From contig BQKZ01000077.1 in the NCBI GenBank assembly GCA_036244855.1, positions 50,408 through 114,407 of the forward strand: a stretch of 64,000 nt of DNA, written 5' to 3'. The position numbers were made by a program, and so were the translations under genes. Shown here in pieces: positions 1 to 11,274 of the stretch. The number at the start of each line of letters is the position of its first letter. Within the stretch, counting starts at the first letter, position 1. Below the pieces are notes generated by a model. That model saw only the letters and a program-made list of their open reading frames with translations. It had not been told where the DNA came from and did not search any database. Origin of the DNA: Temnopleurus reevesii. Taxonomy: Eukaryota > Echinodermata > Echinoidea > Temnopleuroida > Temnopleuridae.

Positions 1-222
1 TGTGTACAAAGTGAATGGAGAGTTCTCCATGTTGGCAGCCATTTTGTGCCTGTACGTTTGCCAATTTAAGGAGCCCATGAGGGGTGTAAATCAAAACTTT
101 GAAAACTCATAACTTTTGAATGGATTATCCGATTTTGCTCACATTTTCAAAGTTTGTTCATCTTATTTTTCTTCATTTAATGATGGCAATTTAATGTCTG
201 AGTGTAATTCCCCTTTAATAAT
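1..222. mobile_element. Right half of a long inverted-repeat element
   Basis: Matches 47697-47892 over its full length, including gtgtacaaagtgaatggaga and the ending that resembles tgtctgagtg...cccctttaa. Only one terminal-repeat arm lies inside the window, so the element is cut by the window edge. Confidence 0.65.
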
Positions 223-235
223 AATAATATACAGT

Positions 236-414
236 GAAACCTGTCTACAGAGGCCACCCCAAGGGAATCAGAAAAACTGGCCACTGTAGACAGGTGGCCT
301 CTATATACAGGTTCTATAACATGCATTTTCACCTGGAGGGAATCGATTTAAGTGGCCACTGTAGAGAGGTGGTCACTATAGACAGTGGCCACTATAGACA
401 GGTTTGACTGTATA
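236..414. repeat. Imperfect repeat of ggccactgtagacagg units
   Basis: Alternating copies of the words cctgtctacagaggcc and ggccactgtagacaggt in both orientations form a compact inverted and direct repeat ending tttgactgta. A diverged relative occurs at 5940-6130, between FAM81-like exons 5 and 6. Confidence 0.55.
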
Positions 415-464
415 GCAATCAACACATCATCTCTGTCATCACCTATTCAGAGACGTGAGACAAA

Positions 465-600
465 TGATCTCATATTATTACCCGGCCATATCATAGCTGT
501 CAAGAAGGTGCTTTTGCGTTTAAAGGAATAAATTCCTGCAGATATCCATTCACCTCACCTGGGGCGAGTGCAGCACAATGTGGATGAATCTTAATTAATG
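465..600 (-). mobile_element. Fragment of tRNA-derived SINE, reverse orientation
   Basis: The stretch around 540-590 is the reverse complement of the body of the SINE at 36955-37225 (words tcatccacattgtgctgcac and ccaggtg). The tRNA-like head is missing. Confidence 0.5.
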
Positions 601-3194
601 TTCTCTCATAGAGACAATGATCCCATTTGAATAACCTCACCAAATTTAAGCTGACTCATTTTCCTTGATGATCCAATTCTGTATATTTACATATTAAAAT
701 CCTTGACCCCCAAAATGTTTAGACACACAAATCAACCTCCTAGGGAGAGTAGTTATATAGGCAGCCAATTTTGGCAGCCATTTTGAATTTGGGGCTGTAA
801 TAATTGTTCCTGGGATTTTTGCGCGGTACATAGAAGCTTCTTTTCCATAAAAAAGGTTTAGGATGCAAAATCCACTGAGAATAAAAGGTTAAGAGAGGTT
901 GGTCAAGGAGCCTCCCAAAATGACTCTACTATAGTATATTTCTTTTCCAAGCTCATTTGAGCAAATTAATCTTCATTTTGCTCTTCTTTTCTTTTATATT
1001 TTGAGACTTGTGATGGATCTGTATACATGTAAATATCATTGCTTATCATTTTTATGAATCCATAATATTAACAAATATGATATTTCAGATGCTTTCCTTT
1101 ATACAAAATATTTTTAGGAAGAATTAATTCATTATCAAATGAAAGCACACAAAATTTTAGCATCGTGATAACAAGTACAAGCCAAGGCACCAATATGTAC
1201 AAATAGCATCATTTGAAAATTGGAGGTAAACATTTCAGTATCAAAATATATTTGTTTAGAGCTGCATTAATACAGTTTGTATTTTATAAAAATCTGATAA
1301 AATAATTAAACTCATAATAGGAGTTCTTATTGAGATTGAATGAGTAGTTAATAGCACAAAATTATAGAGTTGTTCAACAACTTTAAAAAGTAGCACAATA
1401 ACATAACAAATTTTTACAATGGGTAAAACACAGTTCAGGACGGAAACAGTTTGAAAAGTACAACAAAACCTAGATTGTTTGTTTTCGTCCTGTCGAACAA
1501 TGCTATCAATATACATGTATATTTTTTAAATGAAGGAAATATCAATTGCATGTCCTAAATAGCCCACTTTCCCTCCCCCTAAATGAATCACTTTACTCAT
1601 CCTATTCATTGTGAATGCACACATACAAAAAAAAATTGTATAGCTTAAAAAGATGAACTTTTCTCTTCTTTTCATTGGATAAATAAATGTTTAGTGTAAA
1701 ATGTTAAAAATTGTTCACTTTAATTTGATCAGCTTATGAATCAATAATCAAATTTGTTTCAATATTTTGTTCTGTACTTTATACTTCTATTGAAAGTATA
1801 ATCCAGAGCTGCAAACCTTATATCTATATAAATCCTAATTCAGAAAAAATATCTTATTCTCAGCTTTCATGCAATTTTCAACACTTTATCTCAATGATCA
1901 GTTAAAGAAGACTTGAATCTATTTACGATCGAATGAAAGAAAACAAGTTCAAGAAATTGTCATGAAAATAAAACAAGAGCACTGCATAATTTTACAAATA
2001 TACAAATGAAAGCACTTACATATAAGCATATCAAAACCATCTAATATTTCATTGATTACTTCAAATATTGACTTCTTCTATTGATGTTCCTCATATATAC
2101 TTAGTATATATATATATATATATACATAAATAGATGAACATGTATGTTATATAAAGTTATTTTCATATATACCTTGATTCCCAAGCTATGTAGTTGGTTT
2201 GTAGGATTGCATTTTTGTGATTTAAGTTGCAGGGCTTCCCAGGACAACAATTTGTCAGCCATAAAGGGAGCTCCATATCAAAATAAAGTAAAGAAATGAA
2301 CAAAATAGATTTTTTATTTTCCTCAATGAGTTATAATAAAACCAGGTGTTTACCCTACAGGCAGGACTAAGAGAGTTGTGCTGGAGAGTTGTGATAAGTT
2401 ACGATCAGTTGCCAGTTACAGTTGATCAACATATACAAATTAATATCCTTGTTCTCATGCATGTCTTATTAGGAGCGCAGACGTTGCACGAATAAAAATG
2501 CACTTTTAATCTTAACACAGATTTAATGTTGATTTACATTTTATCTAAAATTTCAAGCACCCCCCCCCCCCCCTTTTGTAGGCCATGACCTGCAGATAGT
2601 CAACTTTGAATTTAAAAGTTCTCCTGACTCACATTATAAAAAAAAAAAAAAAAAAAACAATAATCACAATGTCAATATTAGTAAAGTTACTCAAGTTCCA
2701 CAATGATTTCTTTAGGGTATTTCAGAGAGCTGTTGGCTTTTCATGCTCCCAAGGGTCTGCTCCTTTAGATTCCCAGTCTAAACTCCTTAATCTTAAGTCA
2801 TCAGTATTAATGTACCTACAGCCTACCTTGCCTAAGTCAACCTAACATAAGAAGAATAAACTCCTTCTCTTTATATTATATTGTTTTTATCCCTCATAAG
2901 TAAAATTTTGTCGAAGTCGAAGCTATTTCTCCTGTCCCAAAAGATTCAACTTGAGGTTGACTGCATGATCAATGTCTTCATGTAGCAATTTCTCCCGGGC
3001 AATATATGCCTTGACACTCTAAAAGCAGACAATAGAGCAGTTGGCACAGACGAACTGAACAACATGGACATGAGAAACTGGAGGATCCATACTAGGTCTC
3101 AGCGGCTAAGCCAACCAGGTAGGTAAGCCAAATTTTCTCAAAATGAAAGCCGTTTCCTCAGTTTCAACAGATTTCCTCGACTGGAGGTTGACTG

Positions 3195-3410
3195 CATGAC
3201 CACTTTTTTTAAGTTGGCAATTTCCCCTTGAATCTCATCAGCAATGAAACCTCTTCTTGCTTAGTTAGTTAACTACATACAATTTCTTTATGTTGGCCAT
3301 ATCTCCTTGAATCTCTTCCGCAATCAGCATCTGTTTTCCTTTCAGAACTGCCCTACGGCTTTTCTTACTGTGACCAAGGGATTTCAACCCCATTGAATTA
3401 TAAAGGTTAA
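3195..3410 (-). pseudogene. Decayed fragments of FAM81-like terminal exon
   Basis: Two pieces (about 3205-3260 and 3285-3410) match the 3' half of the exon at DNA level, including the stretch corresponding to the glutamate-rich EEIRGEMANMKK region and the region for SLGDSMKS, but with indels and a lost frame. Confidence 0.55.
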
Positions 3411-3441
3411 ATCTTCAATCAGCTCTAATTTTTAGTTACTG

Positions 3442-3651
3442 CTAAGTAACAACTACTAATTTCTTCATGTTTGCCATTTCTCCGCGAATCTCTTCTGCAA
3501 TCAGCGTCTGTTTTCCTTCGACAACAGCCCTAAGGCTTTTCATACTGTCACCAAGAGACTTCAACCCCATTGAATTCTCTATCCTGTATTCCTCGATCAG
3601 CGCCTGCAGTCTGCGCATGACTGGTGACCATTTCTGCTCCTCAAGAGTCAT
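3442..3651 (-). pseudogene. Third, partial copy of FAM81-like terminal exon
   Basis: Encodes RRLQALIEEYRIENSMGLKS through MKKLVVVT-stop with a few substitutions (for example AVVEGKQ for AVLEGKQ). Similarity to the true exon stops at about 3620 and unrelated codons precede it, with no acceptor visible. It is an intact-looking but 5'-truncated exon fragment. Confidence 0.75.
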
Positions 3652-3669
3652 GTGTATCTCTACAAACAG

Positions 3670-3910
3670 TTTTACGAAACAGGTTCAAGGATTGCCCCAC
3701 AGCTTTTCATGTTATCACCGAGGGATTTAACCCTATAGAACTCCTAAACTCCTAAATCGATGCTTATAGCTTGTTCTTGGGTCAGCTCTAAGTACATGAA
3801 AGTACCACCAATTTCTTCATGTTGGCAATTTCTCTTCTGATCTTTTCAGCAATGAAGGTATGCTTTCTCTCCAGGCCTGCCCTTAGGTTTTTTGTCTAGT
3901 GATTTCAACT
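3670..3910 (-). pseudogene. Further decayed FAM81 terminal-exon fragments
   Basis: Two weak copies (about 3680-3740 and 3805-3900) retain words such as aatttcttcatgttggcaat and the region antisense to the GDSMKS codons, but are riddled with changes and encode nothing continuous. Confidence 0.45.
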
Positions 3911-3950
3911 TCCAGTTCTCTTGTCTAAAATTCTTAATCTTACGTCATTG

Positions 3951-4251
3951 CTAAGTAACTACAACTAATTTCTTCATGTTTGCCATCTCTCCCCGAATCT
4001 CTTCCGCAACCAATGTCTGCTTTCCTTCAAGAACAGCCCTGAGGCTTTTCATACTGTCACCTAGAGACTTCAACCCCATTGAATTCTCTATTCTGTATTC
4101 CTCGATCAGCGCCTGCAGTCTGCGCTCCAAATGGACCTGTTCGGTCTGGAGTGTCTTCTCAAACTCACGTCTCATGTCCTTCATCTCTGAGGAGATGTGT
4201 GACTTGGTTTCTTTCTGATCAGCCTCAAGCTGCTCCAAACGCTTCTCAAGA
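3951..4251 (-). pseudogene. Second, truncated copy of FAM81-like terminal exon
   Basis: Nearly identical to the 3' 300 bases of the complete exon, with an open frame ending MKKLVVVT-stop. It is cut exactly at the N at 4252, at the codons for LEKRLEQLE, so no acceptor is present. The truncation at an N makes an unmerged allele of the complete exon more likely than a real paralogous exon. Confidence 0.8.
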
Positions 4252-4395
4252 NGAGCTGTTGGCTTTTCATGCTATCAAGGGTCTGCCCCTTTAGATTCCC
4301 AGTCTAAACTCCTTAATCTTATGTCATCAGTATTAATGTACCTACAGTCTACCTTGCCTAAGTCAACCTAACATAAGAATAATAATTCCCTTCTC

Positions 4396-4401
4396 TTTAT
4401 T
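4396..4401 (-). promoter_or_regulatory. Candidate poly(A) signal of the FAM81-like gene
   Basis: AATAAA on the minus strand about 580 bases past the stop codon. It is the first canonical hexamer I noticed downstream, but it lies inside the duplicated block and is unverified. Confidence 0.25.
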
Positions 4402-4794
4402 TTCTATTGTTTTTATCCCTCATAAGTAAAATTTTGTCAAAGTCGAAGCTATTTCTCCTGTCCCAACAGATTCAACTTGAGGTTGACTGTATGATCAATG
4501 TCTTTGTCTTCATGTAGCAATTTCTCCAGGGCAATATCTGTCTGACACTCTAAAAGCAGACAATGGAGCAGTTGGCACAAACGAACTGAACAACATGGAC
4601 AGGAGTAACTGGAGGATCCATACTAGGTCTCAGCAGCTTAGTCGACCGAATAGGTGGTAGGTTGGTAATTTTTCCGTGAATCTTGTCAGCAATATTAATG
4701 TCTGCTTGCTAAACAACTCAATTAGAGCTATTCCTGAATCACTGTTCGTTGACTACACACAATTTAAACCATCAATCGACACAACTTTTTAGTC

Positions 4795-4945
4795 ACTGCT
4801 AAGTCACCACAACTAATTTCTTCATGTTTGCCATTTCTCCACGAATCTCTTCTGCAATCAACGTCTGTTTTCCCTCTAAAACTGCCCTGCGGCTTTTCTT
4901 ACTGTGACCAAGGGATTTCAACCATATTGAATTCTCCAGTTTAAA
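4795..4945 (-). pseudogene. Decayed copy of terminal exon next to the functional exon
   Basis: Matches the last 140 bases of the FAM81-like terminal exon and also the fragment at 3285-3410, sharing with it the diagnostic cggcttttcttactgtgacc. This shows that the pair of neighbouring copies already existed before the larger duplication marked by the N at 4252. Confidence 0.6.
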
Positions 4946-4979
4946 TCTCCAATAAAATCTGACTACATCTTAGTCACTG

Positions 4980-5318
4980 CTAAGTAACCACAACCAATTT
5001 CTTCATATTTGCCATCTCTCCCCGAATCTCTTCCGCAACCAATGTCTGCTTTCCTTCGAGAACAGCCCTAAGGCTTTTCATACTGTCACCAAGAGACTTT
5101 AACCCCATTGAATTCTCTATTCTGTATTCCTCAATCAACGCCTGCAGTCTGCGTTCCAAGTGAATCTGTTCGGTCTGGATTGTTTTCTCAAACTCACGTC
5201 TCATGTCCTTCATCTCTGAGGAGATGTGTGACTTGGTTTCTTTCTGATCAGCCTCAAGCTGCTCCAAACGCTTCTCAAGAGCTTCCATTTTCTTCTTGAA
5301 TGTTTCCTCCATGTCATC
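4980..5318 (-). CDS. FAM81: FAM81-like terminal exon 6 (complete copy)
   Basis: Acceptor ctgtatag, then DDMEETFKKKMEALEKRLEQ, a heptad-rich coiled coil, the SLGDSMKSLRAVLEGKQ block, and the end MKKLVVVT followed by TAG. 113 codons including the stop. It is the only copy in the window that has the 5' part of the exon and an acceptor, so it is taken as the functional one. Confidence 0.85.
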   Translation of the reverse strand, partial: DDMEETFKKKMEALEKRLEQLEADQKETKSHISSEMKDMRREFEKTIQTEQIHLERRLQALIEEYRIENSMGLKSLGDSMKSLRAVLEGKQTLVAEEIRGEMANMKKLVVVT

Positions 5319-6723
5319 CTATACAGAAGATATAGAAAATTCAATAACAAAAAAATGAAGAATATATAGCATGTGTAATGAAATGTCTTTTCAAAAATCA
5401 TTTCAGAAGATGCTCAGATTTATAGATACTCCATAACCATGTCTATCACGTGCCATTTACAGAATCAATTTTCATCCACGCCTGGGTGAACACCGACTGA
5501 TTATATCCAGGGTGTCAAGAATTCCTTGCGCCAAATGAACACGAGGTGGTCTCAAAAGGGCAATTGCTCCCATTAAAAGGAATTACTCCCAACATTTTTG
5601 TTGATTTTGTACTCTTTTTTAAAAGAATCAGAATTGTCTGCTAAAAAAAATTTGACTGTAAATATTGGCCTGCTAAAAATGGAACTAAAAACAAGTATGT
5701 TACTGTCAAACCAGTCTAAGGGGGTGTTGTTCAAAAGTTGCAATAGATCGCAAATCAACTGCAAATCAATTGCAAATAGTAATGCGTATTTTCATTTGCA
5801 CAAGAAATGCGCTTCAATGAAGACGCGCATAAAGCAATGATTTTGATTGGCTCAGATCAACTGCAACTTGCGTTCGATTGCAACTTTTGAACAACATCCC
5901 CTTAGTTACCATCTATAATGCTTCCCTCCAGATGAAAATATGTATTACATAATCTCTCTATAGAGGTCATTTGTCTAAAGTGGTAATTTTTTTTCTCTTT
6001 TCCTTAAGTAACCACAAGAAGAAGGCTTGACTATCAGATGTTTCAGGAAGTGCCAAAAGAGGTCATCTGTCTGGAGTGGCAACTTTTTTTCTCATTTTCT
6101 CTAATAGATGGCCACTGAAGACAGGTTTGACATAATTTACCATTCTCTTGTCCCGTTTAGATCATGAAGATTCAAGCGAAAAAGTCATATCATTCTCCAA
6201 CTTCAACTGCGACGACACCCCTTGAGAGCGAATGGACTCTACCGTCTGTTGAGTTTCCAAAATAAGGCTCTTCAACTTGGCGTCTAGTTTGCCCAATGCT
6301 TGCTGAAATGTATCATCTGATGACTTCAGTTTCGCACTGTAATCTGATCGGTGCTGCTCACTGTTCTCTCCCAAATTTGAAATCTGAAATTGAGATAGTT
6401 GGAAAAAGAGGTTGAAATAGATTAAACTTTGCAGCATATTTACAAAAATATCTGAAGTTTGCATAAATAAAGCCCATGCCACTGCTTTTCTAAGGGCACT
6501 TGAATGCCTAGTGTTTTTTTTTGTAATTATAGTATACAATGATTGTGTCTTTGTGCACATTATTTTTTTCTTCAATCAAAGCATTTGACATGTTTCCACT
6601 CTTACTTTTTACGAGTTACTAGCTGTTCCCTGATTCACCATTATCATCATCATTACTATTATCATCACCATCATCATCATTATCATCACCACCTCCATCA
6701 TCATCATCATCATCATCATCATT

Positions 6724-6755
<32 letters not shown>

Positions 6756-9401
6756 TATCATCATCATTAATTTAACAATCCTGATCATGCGTTTTCATAA
6801 GCATCATCGTCACCATCATTTTTACATTATCAATTCCCCACCTCATTCTTCATCTTCTCCTTCTTCTTCCTTCCATCTGTTTTGGTCGTCTTCTTGGTCA
6901 TTAACATTATCATCTTCATCACTATCACCATCATTATCAGCACCACCAACATAACCATCACCATCATCATCATCATCATCATCATAAACCCCATAATCAT
7001 CATCATCATCACCCTCACCATCATCATCATCATCATCATTGTCACCATCGCAATCACCATATCACCATCATCATGATCATGATGATGATGATTATCATCT
7101 CACCTTCTCTTCCAGAATCTTTTCTGTCCGTGTTTGGTTGTTCATCACAGTTTGCATCTGCATCATCAGAGTGCTCAGGGACTCATACATCTTCCTCATG
7201 TCTCCTGAGAGAACCGAGATGTTTGCATCACATCTACGAGAGATGAAAAAAGTACAAAATGATAACGAATTCATACAAGACAAGATAAAAGTTTAAAAAA
7301 AAAAGGAATTTGATACTAAAGGCAGGCATGAAAGATACCACCAAATTAAAGCAAAGCATGCTCAAGGAGCCATTGATCTGCCCTATGTCTCCAGAGACCT
7401 CTTAAATATTACCATCACATCTGCATGGCTCTGTTTGAAAATGAAATTAGGATGATAATAATGATGATGAAACTTTTACATGCCCAAGAAATTGGGAAAT
7501 GGTAGCATAATGATACAATAAAATGATGATGATGAGAATAAGATATCCATTAAAAAGTGATGAGACAAAAAAAAAAGCACTTTACACCTTAACTTGATTT
7601 AAAAGTTAGTTCAGGAATAAGTGGAGGAAGCTGTGTTTGCTCCTGTGAAAATCCCCCAAATTAATGTCATGATAGAGGATCAGACCTACATTCTAATTAA
7701 AACATGCAAGTCTAATAACCATTACGACATGCGCTTCAACACAAAAAGCTCTCCAAGTCTGTTACAAAATGGAATAGAAATCAATTATGATCTTAATTAT
7801 TACCTTGCGACTCGAGAACGAAGATCATTGACTGATGTGGCTTGCTGGACCTCTAGACTCCTCATCATTGTATTGCTCATAGCACTCACCTGGTCCCTGC
7901 CACTGAGCTGGCTCTCCAAACTCTGGGGAGGATCATGCAAATATAATGAAGAAAATGCCATAAATAGCTGTTACTCAATGCCTATCTTTTCACTGATGCC
8001 ATCAATGAGATGAAAATAATGGCAAAATATCATAGGGAATTTCATCTGTCTCCTTCACCTTATATTTCTCATTCACATTCTTTATATACATAAATCGGTT
8101 ATGAACAGTCATGTATATGCATCACCATTTGTCATGTTTAGGATTGAAAAAAAAAAAATTTAAAAATTAATTAAAAAAAATACAAAAAAAAAAAAATAAA
8201 TAAACAAAAAAAAAATAATTAAAAAAAAAACAAAAAACAAAAAAAAAAAATAAAAAAAAAAATAAACAAAATTATAAAAAAAAAAAAAAAAAACAAGAAA
8301 AAAAAAAACAAAAAAAAAAAAAAAATAACAAAAAAATATTAAAATAAAAAATTTTTTCAGTTCAATATCTACAGTATTGTGAGATGTCATTTGATATTGC
8401 CTATTGTCGGTGGCGAGAATTTTGCTGACCCGTTAGAGTAAATGATATCTCAGCCCCAAGACTTTACAATTTAGCATTTGGGCACACATTTTTTGTTAGA
8501 CTAGTTGTTATATTGCATGAATTTGTTGGGTTCCTTTTGGGAATAGCAGTATCCATAGAAGAGCAGCCAATTTACGGATGAAAAATATTCCTCTAATATA
8601 GATTTGAAAATATCATATATAAGTTATTCTAAAAATAAAATAGCAACACTAACCTCAATATCATGACCAAGCTGTTTCACTGCCGATGTCACAACATGGA
8701 GATGCTCCTGCAACAGCGCCCTCATGTGACGATCGTACCTCATGCCAGAATACCCATCATCCTCCAGCATCTGAGCAACGATGGAGTCCTTTAACTCAGA
8801 CGCACGCTCAATCAGCATCCGAGAATTCCGGGAGTTACTCCTTGATTGGGAATCCTGCAGCAAATTTAAACACTTCAAAATTTTATCAAACCATACAATA
8901 ATACATGAAGCAAAGTTAGTGCAACCGTGTATATGCAAGCAGAGAAAGAAGGTATCACATATAGCCAATATTCAGAATCTCTTTTCATTCATTCACACGT
9001 AGAAAAAAAGTTTTGCTGTTGAAAAATAATTATTATGAATATTTTCTCTCAAAACAGAAAAGTTTAATAAAAAGGAGCGAATTGTCAATTTGTGAACATT
9101 ATATTGAAGAGCAAACCCAAGAGTGACTAAAAGTATCTAAAGTCATTCAAAGGTACATGTATGCATCAATCTAAACAAGACTGGTGATCCTTTCTCTGTT
9201 ACACTGTACAACATAGTAGTTAGAATTCAGTGCAGGAGAGGGTCACCAGTCACATGTTACACTAATGTACAAACAGCTTTATGAAACACTACCCAAATCA
9301 ACAGTAAGTCTGTAGTTGAATTTTGAACAAACCTGAATACTATCCGACGGTCTCGCAACATTGCTCCAATTGGACTGTAGAGGGGGCAGTCTGCTGGCCA
9401 T
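4980..9401 (-). CDS. FAM81: FAM81-family coiled-coil protein, six coding exons, in-frame TGA in exon 5
   Basis: Six minus-strand segments join with matching phases and GT-AG sites: 9401-9333, 8854-8654, 7922-7804, 7233-7104, 6383-6141 and 5318-4980. The conceptual product is 366 residues counting one TGA position, against about 368 for human FAM81A from memory. Recognisable FAM81 blocks are VTSAVKQLGHDIE at the end of exon 2, RVARCDANISVLS across exons 3-4, and the SLGDSMKSLRAVLEGKQ region in exon 6, matching the C-terminal SIGSLRQVLEAK block of FAM81A. The whole protein is predicted coiled coil without membrane segments. FAM81A is a synaptic coiled-coil protein in vertebrates; the role here is unknown. 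An in-frame TGA at 6164-6162 would stop translation after 246 residues and remove the last 119. It may be a real stop, an allele, a base error or read-through. Family assignment is firm; integrity is uncertain. Confidence 0.85.
5719..5902. mobile_element. MITE-like element, family ggggtgttg
   Basis: Starts ggggtgttgttcaaaagttg and ends caacttttgaacaacatccc, an inverted terminal repeat of over 20 bases. The interior has repeated caactgcaaatcaa words. It sits in FAM81-like intron 5. A second copy is at 36645-36821 and a partial one near 28527-28630. Confidence 0.75.
6141..6383 (-). CDS. FAM81: FAM81-like coding exon 5, contains in-frame TGA
   Basis: 81 codons from an atttcag acceptor to an ATG/gtaaat donor, phase 0 at both ends. 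Encodes ISNLGENSEQHRSDYSAKLK, then a stretch aligned to the middle of FAM81A. After SLESS comes TGA (6164-6162), then seven codons SKRDKRM and the donor. I found no good donor upstream of the TGA that keeps the conserved alignment. The exon boundary at 6141 rests on phase and on total protein length, so it is less certain than the acceptor. Confidence 0.65.
6633..7100. repeat. CAT/ATG trinucleotide microsatellites flanking an A/T-rich core
   Basis: Long runs of cat/tca at 6640-6770 and 6900-7090, interrupted by single-base changes. They lie in FAM81-like intron 4 and reach within a few bases of the exon 4 donor. The His-rich and Met-rich open frames here are by-products. Confidence 0.9.
7104..7233 (-). 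CDS. FAM81: FAM81-like coding exon 4
   Basis: 130 nt; the first base completes AGA (Arg), followed by CDANISVLSGDMRKMYESL, aligned with CDASIARLS of FAM81A. Ends at EEK in phase 0 with a gtgaga donor. A long CAT/ATG microsatellite begins just beyond the donor. Confidence 0.85.
7804..7922 (-). CDS. FAM81: FAM81-like coding exon 3
   Basis: 119 nt after a ccag acceptor, ending AG before gtaata. Encodes SLESQLSGRDQVS through DLRSRVA, which aligns with the LEQ(I/V)RARDN...LRGRVAR segment of FAM81A. The last Arg codon is split with exon 4. Confidence 0.85.
8150..8355. repeat. A-rich low-complexity tract
   Basis: About 200 bases of almost only A broken by single T or C. Located in FAM81-like intron 2. 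Any open frame here is an artefact of composition. Confidence 0.9.
8654..8854 (-). CDS. FAM81: FAM81-like coding exon 2
   Basis: 67 codons, phase 0 at both ends, acceptor ctgcag and donor gttagt. It contains the conserved LLQEHLHVVTSAVKQLGHDIE stretch of the family (its last residues are VKQLGHDIE). An Arg/Ser-rich start precedes the first coiled coil. Confidence 0.85.
9333..9401 (-). CDS. FAM81: FAM81-like coding exon 1
   Basis: Encodes 23 residues starting MASRLPPLQSNW. The ATG is at 9401-9399; an in-frame TAA lies about 27 bases upstream with no ATG between, so this start is the best choice. The exon ends CAG before a gtttgt donor in phase 0. Confidence 0.7.
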
Positions 9402-10534
9402 CCTGACAGGCTTGCTATCGTTGTGTTAGACTACATGTAAGTTGCATGAAAAATGAGATGTCATCTCTGAGTTGTCTATCGAGCATGGTGAGATGTCAGT
9501 GACTTTTGAGTTGTACCATGAAGTGTATCATGGCTTGTTTCAATGATGATCCATTCTTTTGAATTGATCCATTCTTTTGAAACGGTCAGATCTGTATGAA
9601 ATAAAAAAAAAAACATATAAATATAATAAAATGAAGGATATGCATGATGTACACCAGATAAGAAAGAAATTGCAATTTACTATGCGTATCATTAACATTT
9701 TAACATTCACGCCTGAAGAAGAAAGAGGATCAATATCTAAAAAAAAACATCGAAAAGCCATGACTTCTGGCTTCTGCTGCTGTGCTAGAATTTCAATGGA
9801 GACAGTTTGTAATTGAACATCTTAGTCAGACTGACTTGTAAAATGTAGCTTTTAGTTTTTATAGGGCATACTACATGTTATTTTCGACAGAAAATCCATC
9901 AGCTTGTTGAATTAAAAAAAACATTTCTGACAAGAAATGTCTTTTCCAACAATGCTGAAAAAAAACCCTGAAAGTCTCCATATGCAGTGTCTGCAGTGTA
10001 GGGAAGACTTCTGCAATGATATTATCCGTATTTTCACAAAGTGATGGGAGCCAAAGGGCATTGTTGCATAAAGACAAAGAAATCCTGACATAGCACCAAT
10101 TCAACGGACATCCTAACAAACAAGGTGTTAATAATATAGAATCACACGTTTCACTTTCTTTCAATGTATTGGCAACTCATTGGTGTAATCGCACCCTCTC
10201 ATTCCCGTCACTTCGTGAAAACATGGATGATATGACACTGTCCCTATTCTGTTTATGGTCATAATAGTTGGCACTATCAGTTACACATAACTGAATGTGT
10301 TGTCAAGACTTCAATATGGAGGAGCCAGTTCAGTGTCAGAAATTTTAAAAAAATCTCCTCCAAGTCCAACCTGATTCATGATTGATTTTTCTGTCTAACG
10401 ACTTGGTAAATGGGTAAGACGTACTTCCTTAGGCTTATGAAGTTATGTAGAACTTACAGTTAGGGCTAAGCCTAGCCCCGAAGAAAATGCTTTTTCTTTT
10501 CAAATTCTTGTTCACAAAGTGATTCTAATGCTTT

Positions 10535-10650
10535 CGCACTTGTGTGGCCCTTTCCGGGCTCCATCGTGTGGGACCCCGGGCGCGGGCCGAGCGAGCGCCG
10601 GGCCGCTGTCCGTTGTGATCACAGACCCCATCCCCCACACAGGTCACAGC
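10535..10650. promoter_or_regulatory. GC/CpG-rich island, possible promoter of the FAM81-like gene
   Basis: An abrupt GC-rich patch with many CpGs (for example ccgggcgcgggccgagcgag) in AT-rich surroundings, about 1.15 kb upstream of the FAM81-like ATG. Such an island could mark a start site with a non-coding first exon. No TATA box or splice link was established. Confidence 0.3.
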
Positions 10651-11274
10651 CGGAGTTCGCATTCATGAATTATATGATGTTTTAAAGCACAAAAATACTC
10701 GAAATCAATACATCAAACATTTTTGTAGTTACATCTTGTCGAAAGATTTACAAATTTTTACCTTAACAAGGCACAATCATGAAAATAACATAAGAAAATT
10801 CGTCTGACGCCGAGCAGTTTCCATGGAAAACAAAGTCCCCGAAAACACGCTGTATCTTCAAGATGACAAAGAGAAATTGAAAAATTGCAAAATGAACGGC
10901 TTGAAGCTTCAAGAAATTTCAATTTTATTTTATGTTCATCTATTTATGATGATGTTTGAACGGAGTTGTTTATTTTTCCAAAAATCCTTTGTGCCCTTTG
11001 CTCTAGCTTACATAATATGAATTTTCGAGTATCACTACAACTCTTCAAAAAGAGAAGATAAAGTTTATAAATTCATTGTTGTGGCGTCCAGCAGTAGCTC
11101 AGAGAACTTGTGTCAGTTTCCATCACGTGTCAATTTAACTCACCCGATTTTATCTTGCAGAATTCGTTAAAATCATCTGTCGAGAGCTAGAGGAATAGTG
11201 ATTTCTGCCATCTTCTGAAACATTTAACTACTCGGATTCACAAAATTCGTCAGCTGAGGAGCCTTACAGAGTTA

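Larger units (their letters stand above)
2724..5280. repeat. Direct duplication with N at the junction (probable unmerged haplotypes)
   Basis: Bases 2724 to 4251 and 4253 to 5280 repeat each other in order: the same gagctgttggcttttcatgc start, the same anonymous 400 bases, decayed exon copies, then the terminal exon. They differ by a few percent plus indels of about 500 bases in total. A single N at 4252 separates them. The pattern fits two alleles laid end to end by the assembler. Confidence 0.7.

Noticed and set aside
6141..6383. Selenocysteine at the TGA
   Set aside because: The FAM81 family has no known selenocysteine, no Cys is expected there, and I saw no SECIS element; kept only as an unexplained stop.
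6543..7076. His-rich, Ile-rich and Met-rich open frames
   Set aside because: They are translations of CAT/ATG microsatellites in an intron.
8160..8390. Phe-rich open frame on the minus strand
   Set aside because: Purely the A-rich tract read in reverse.
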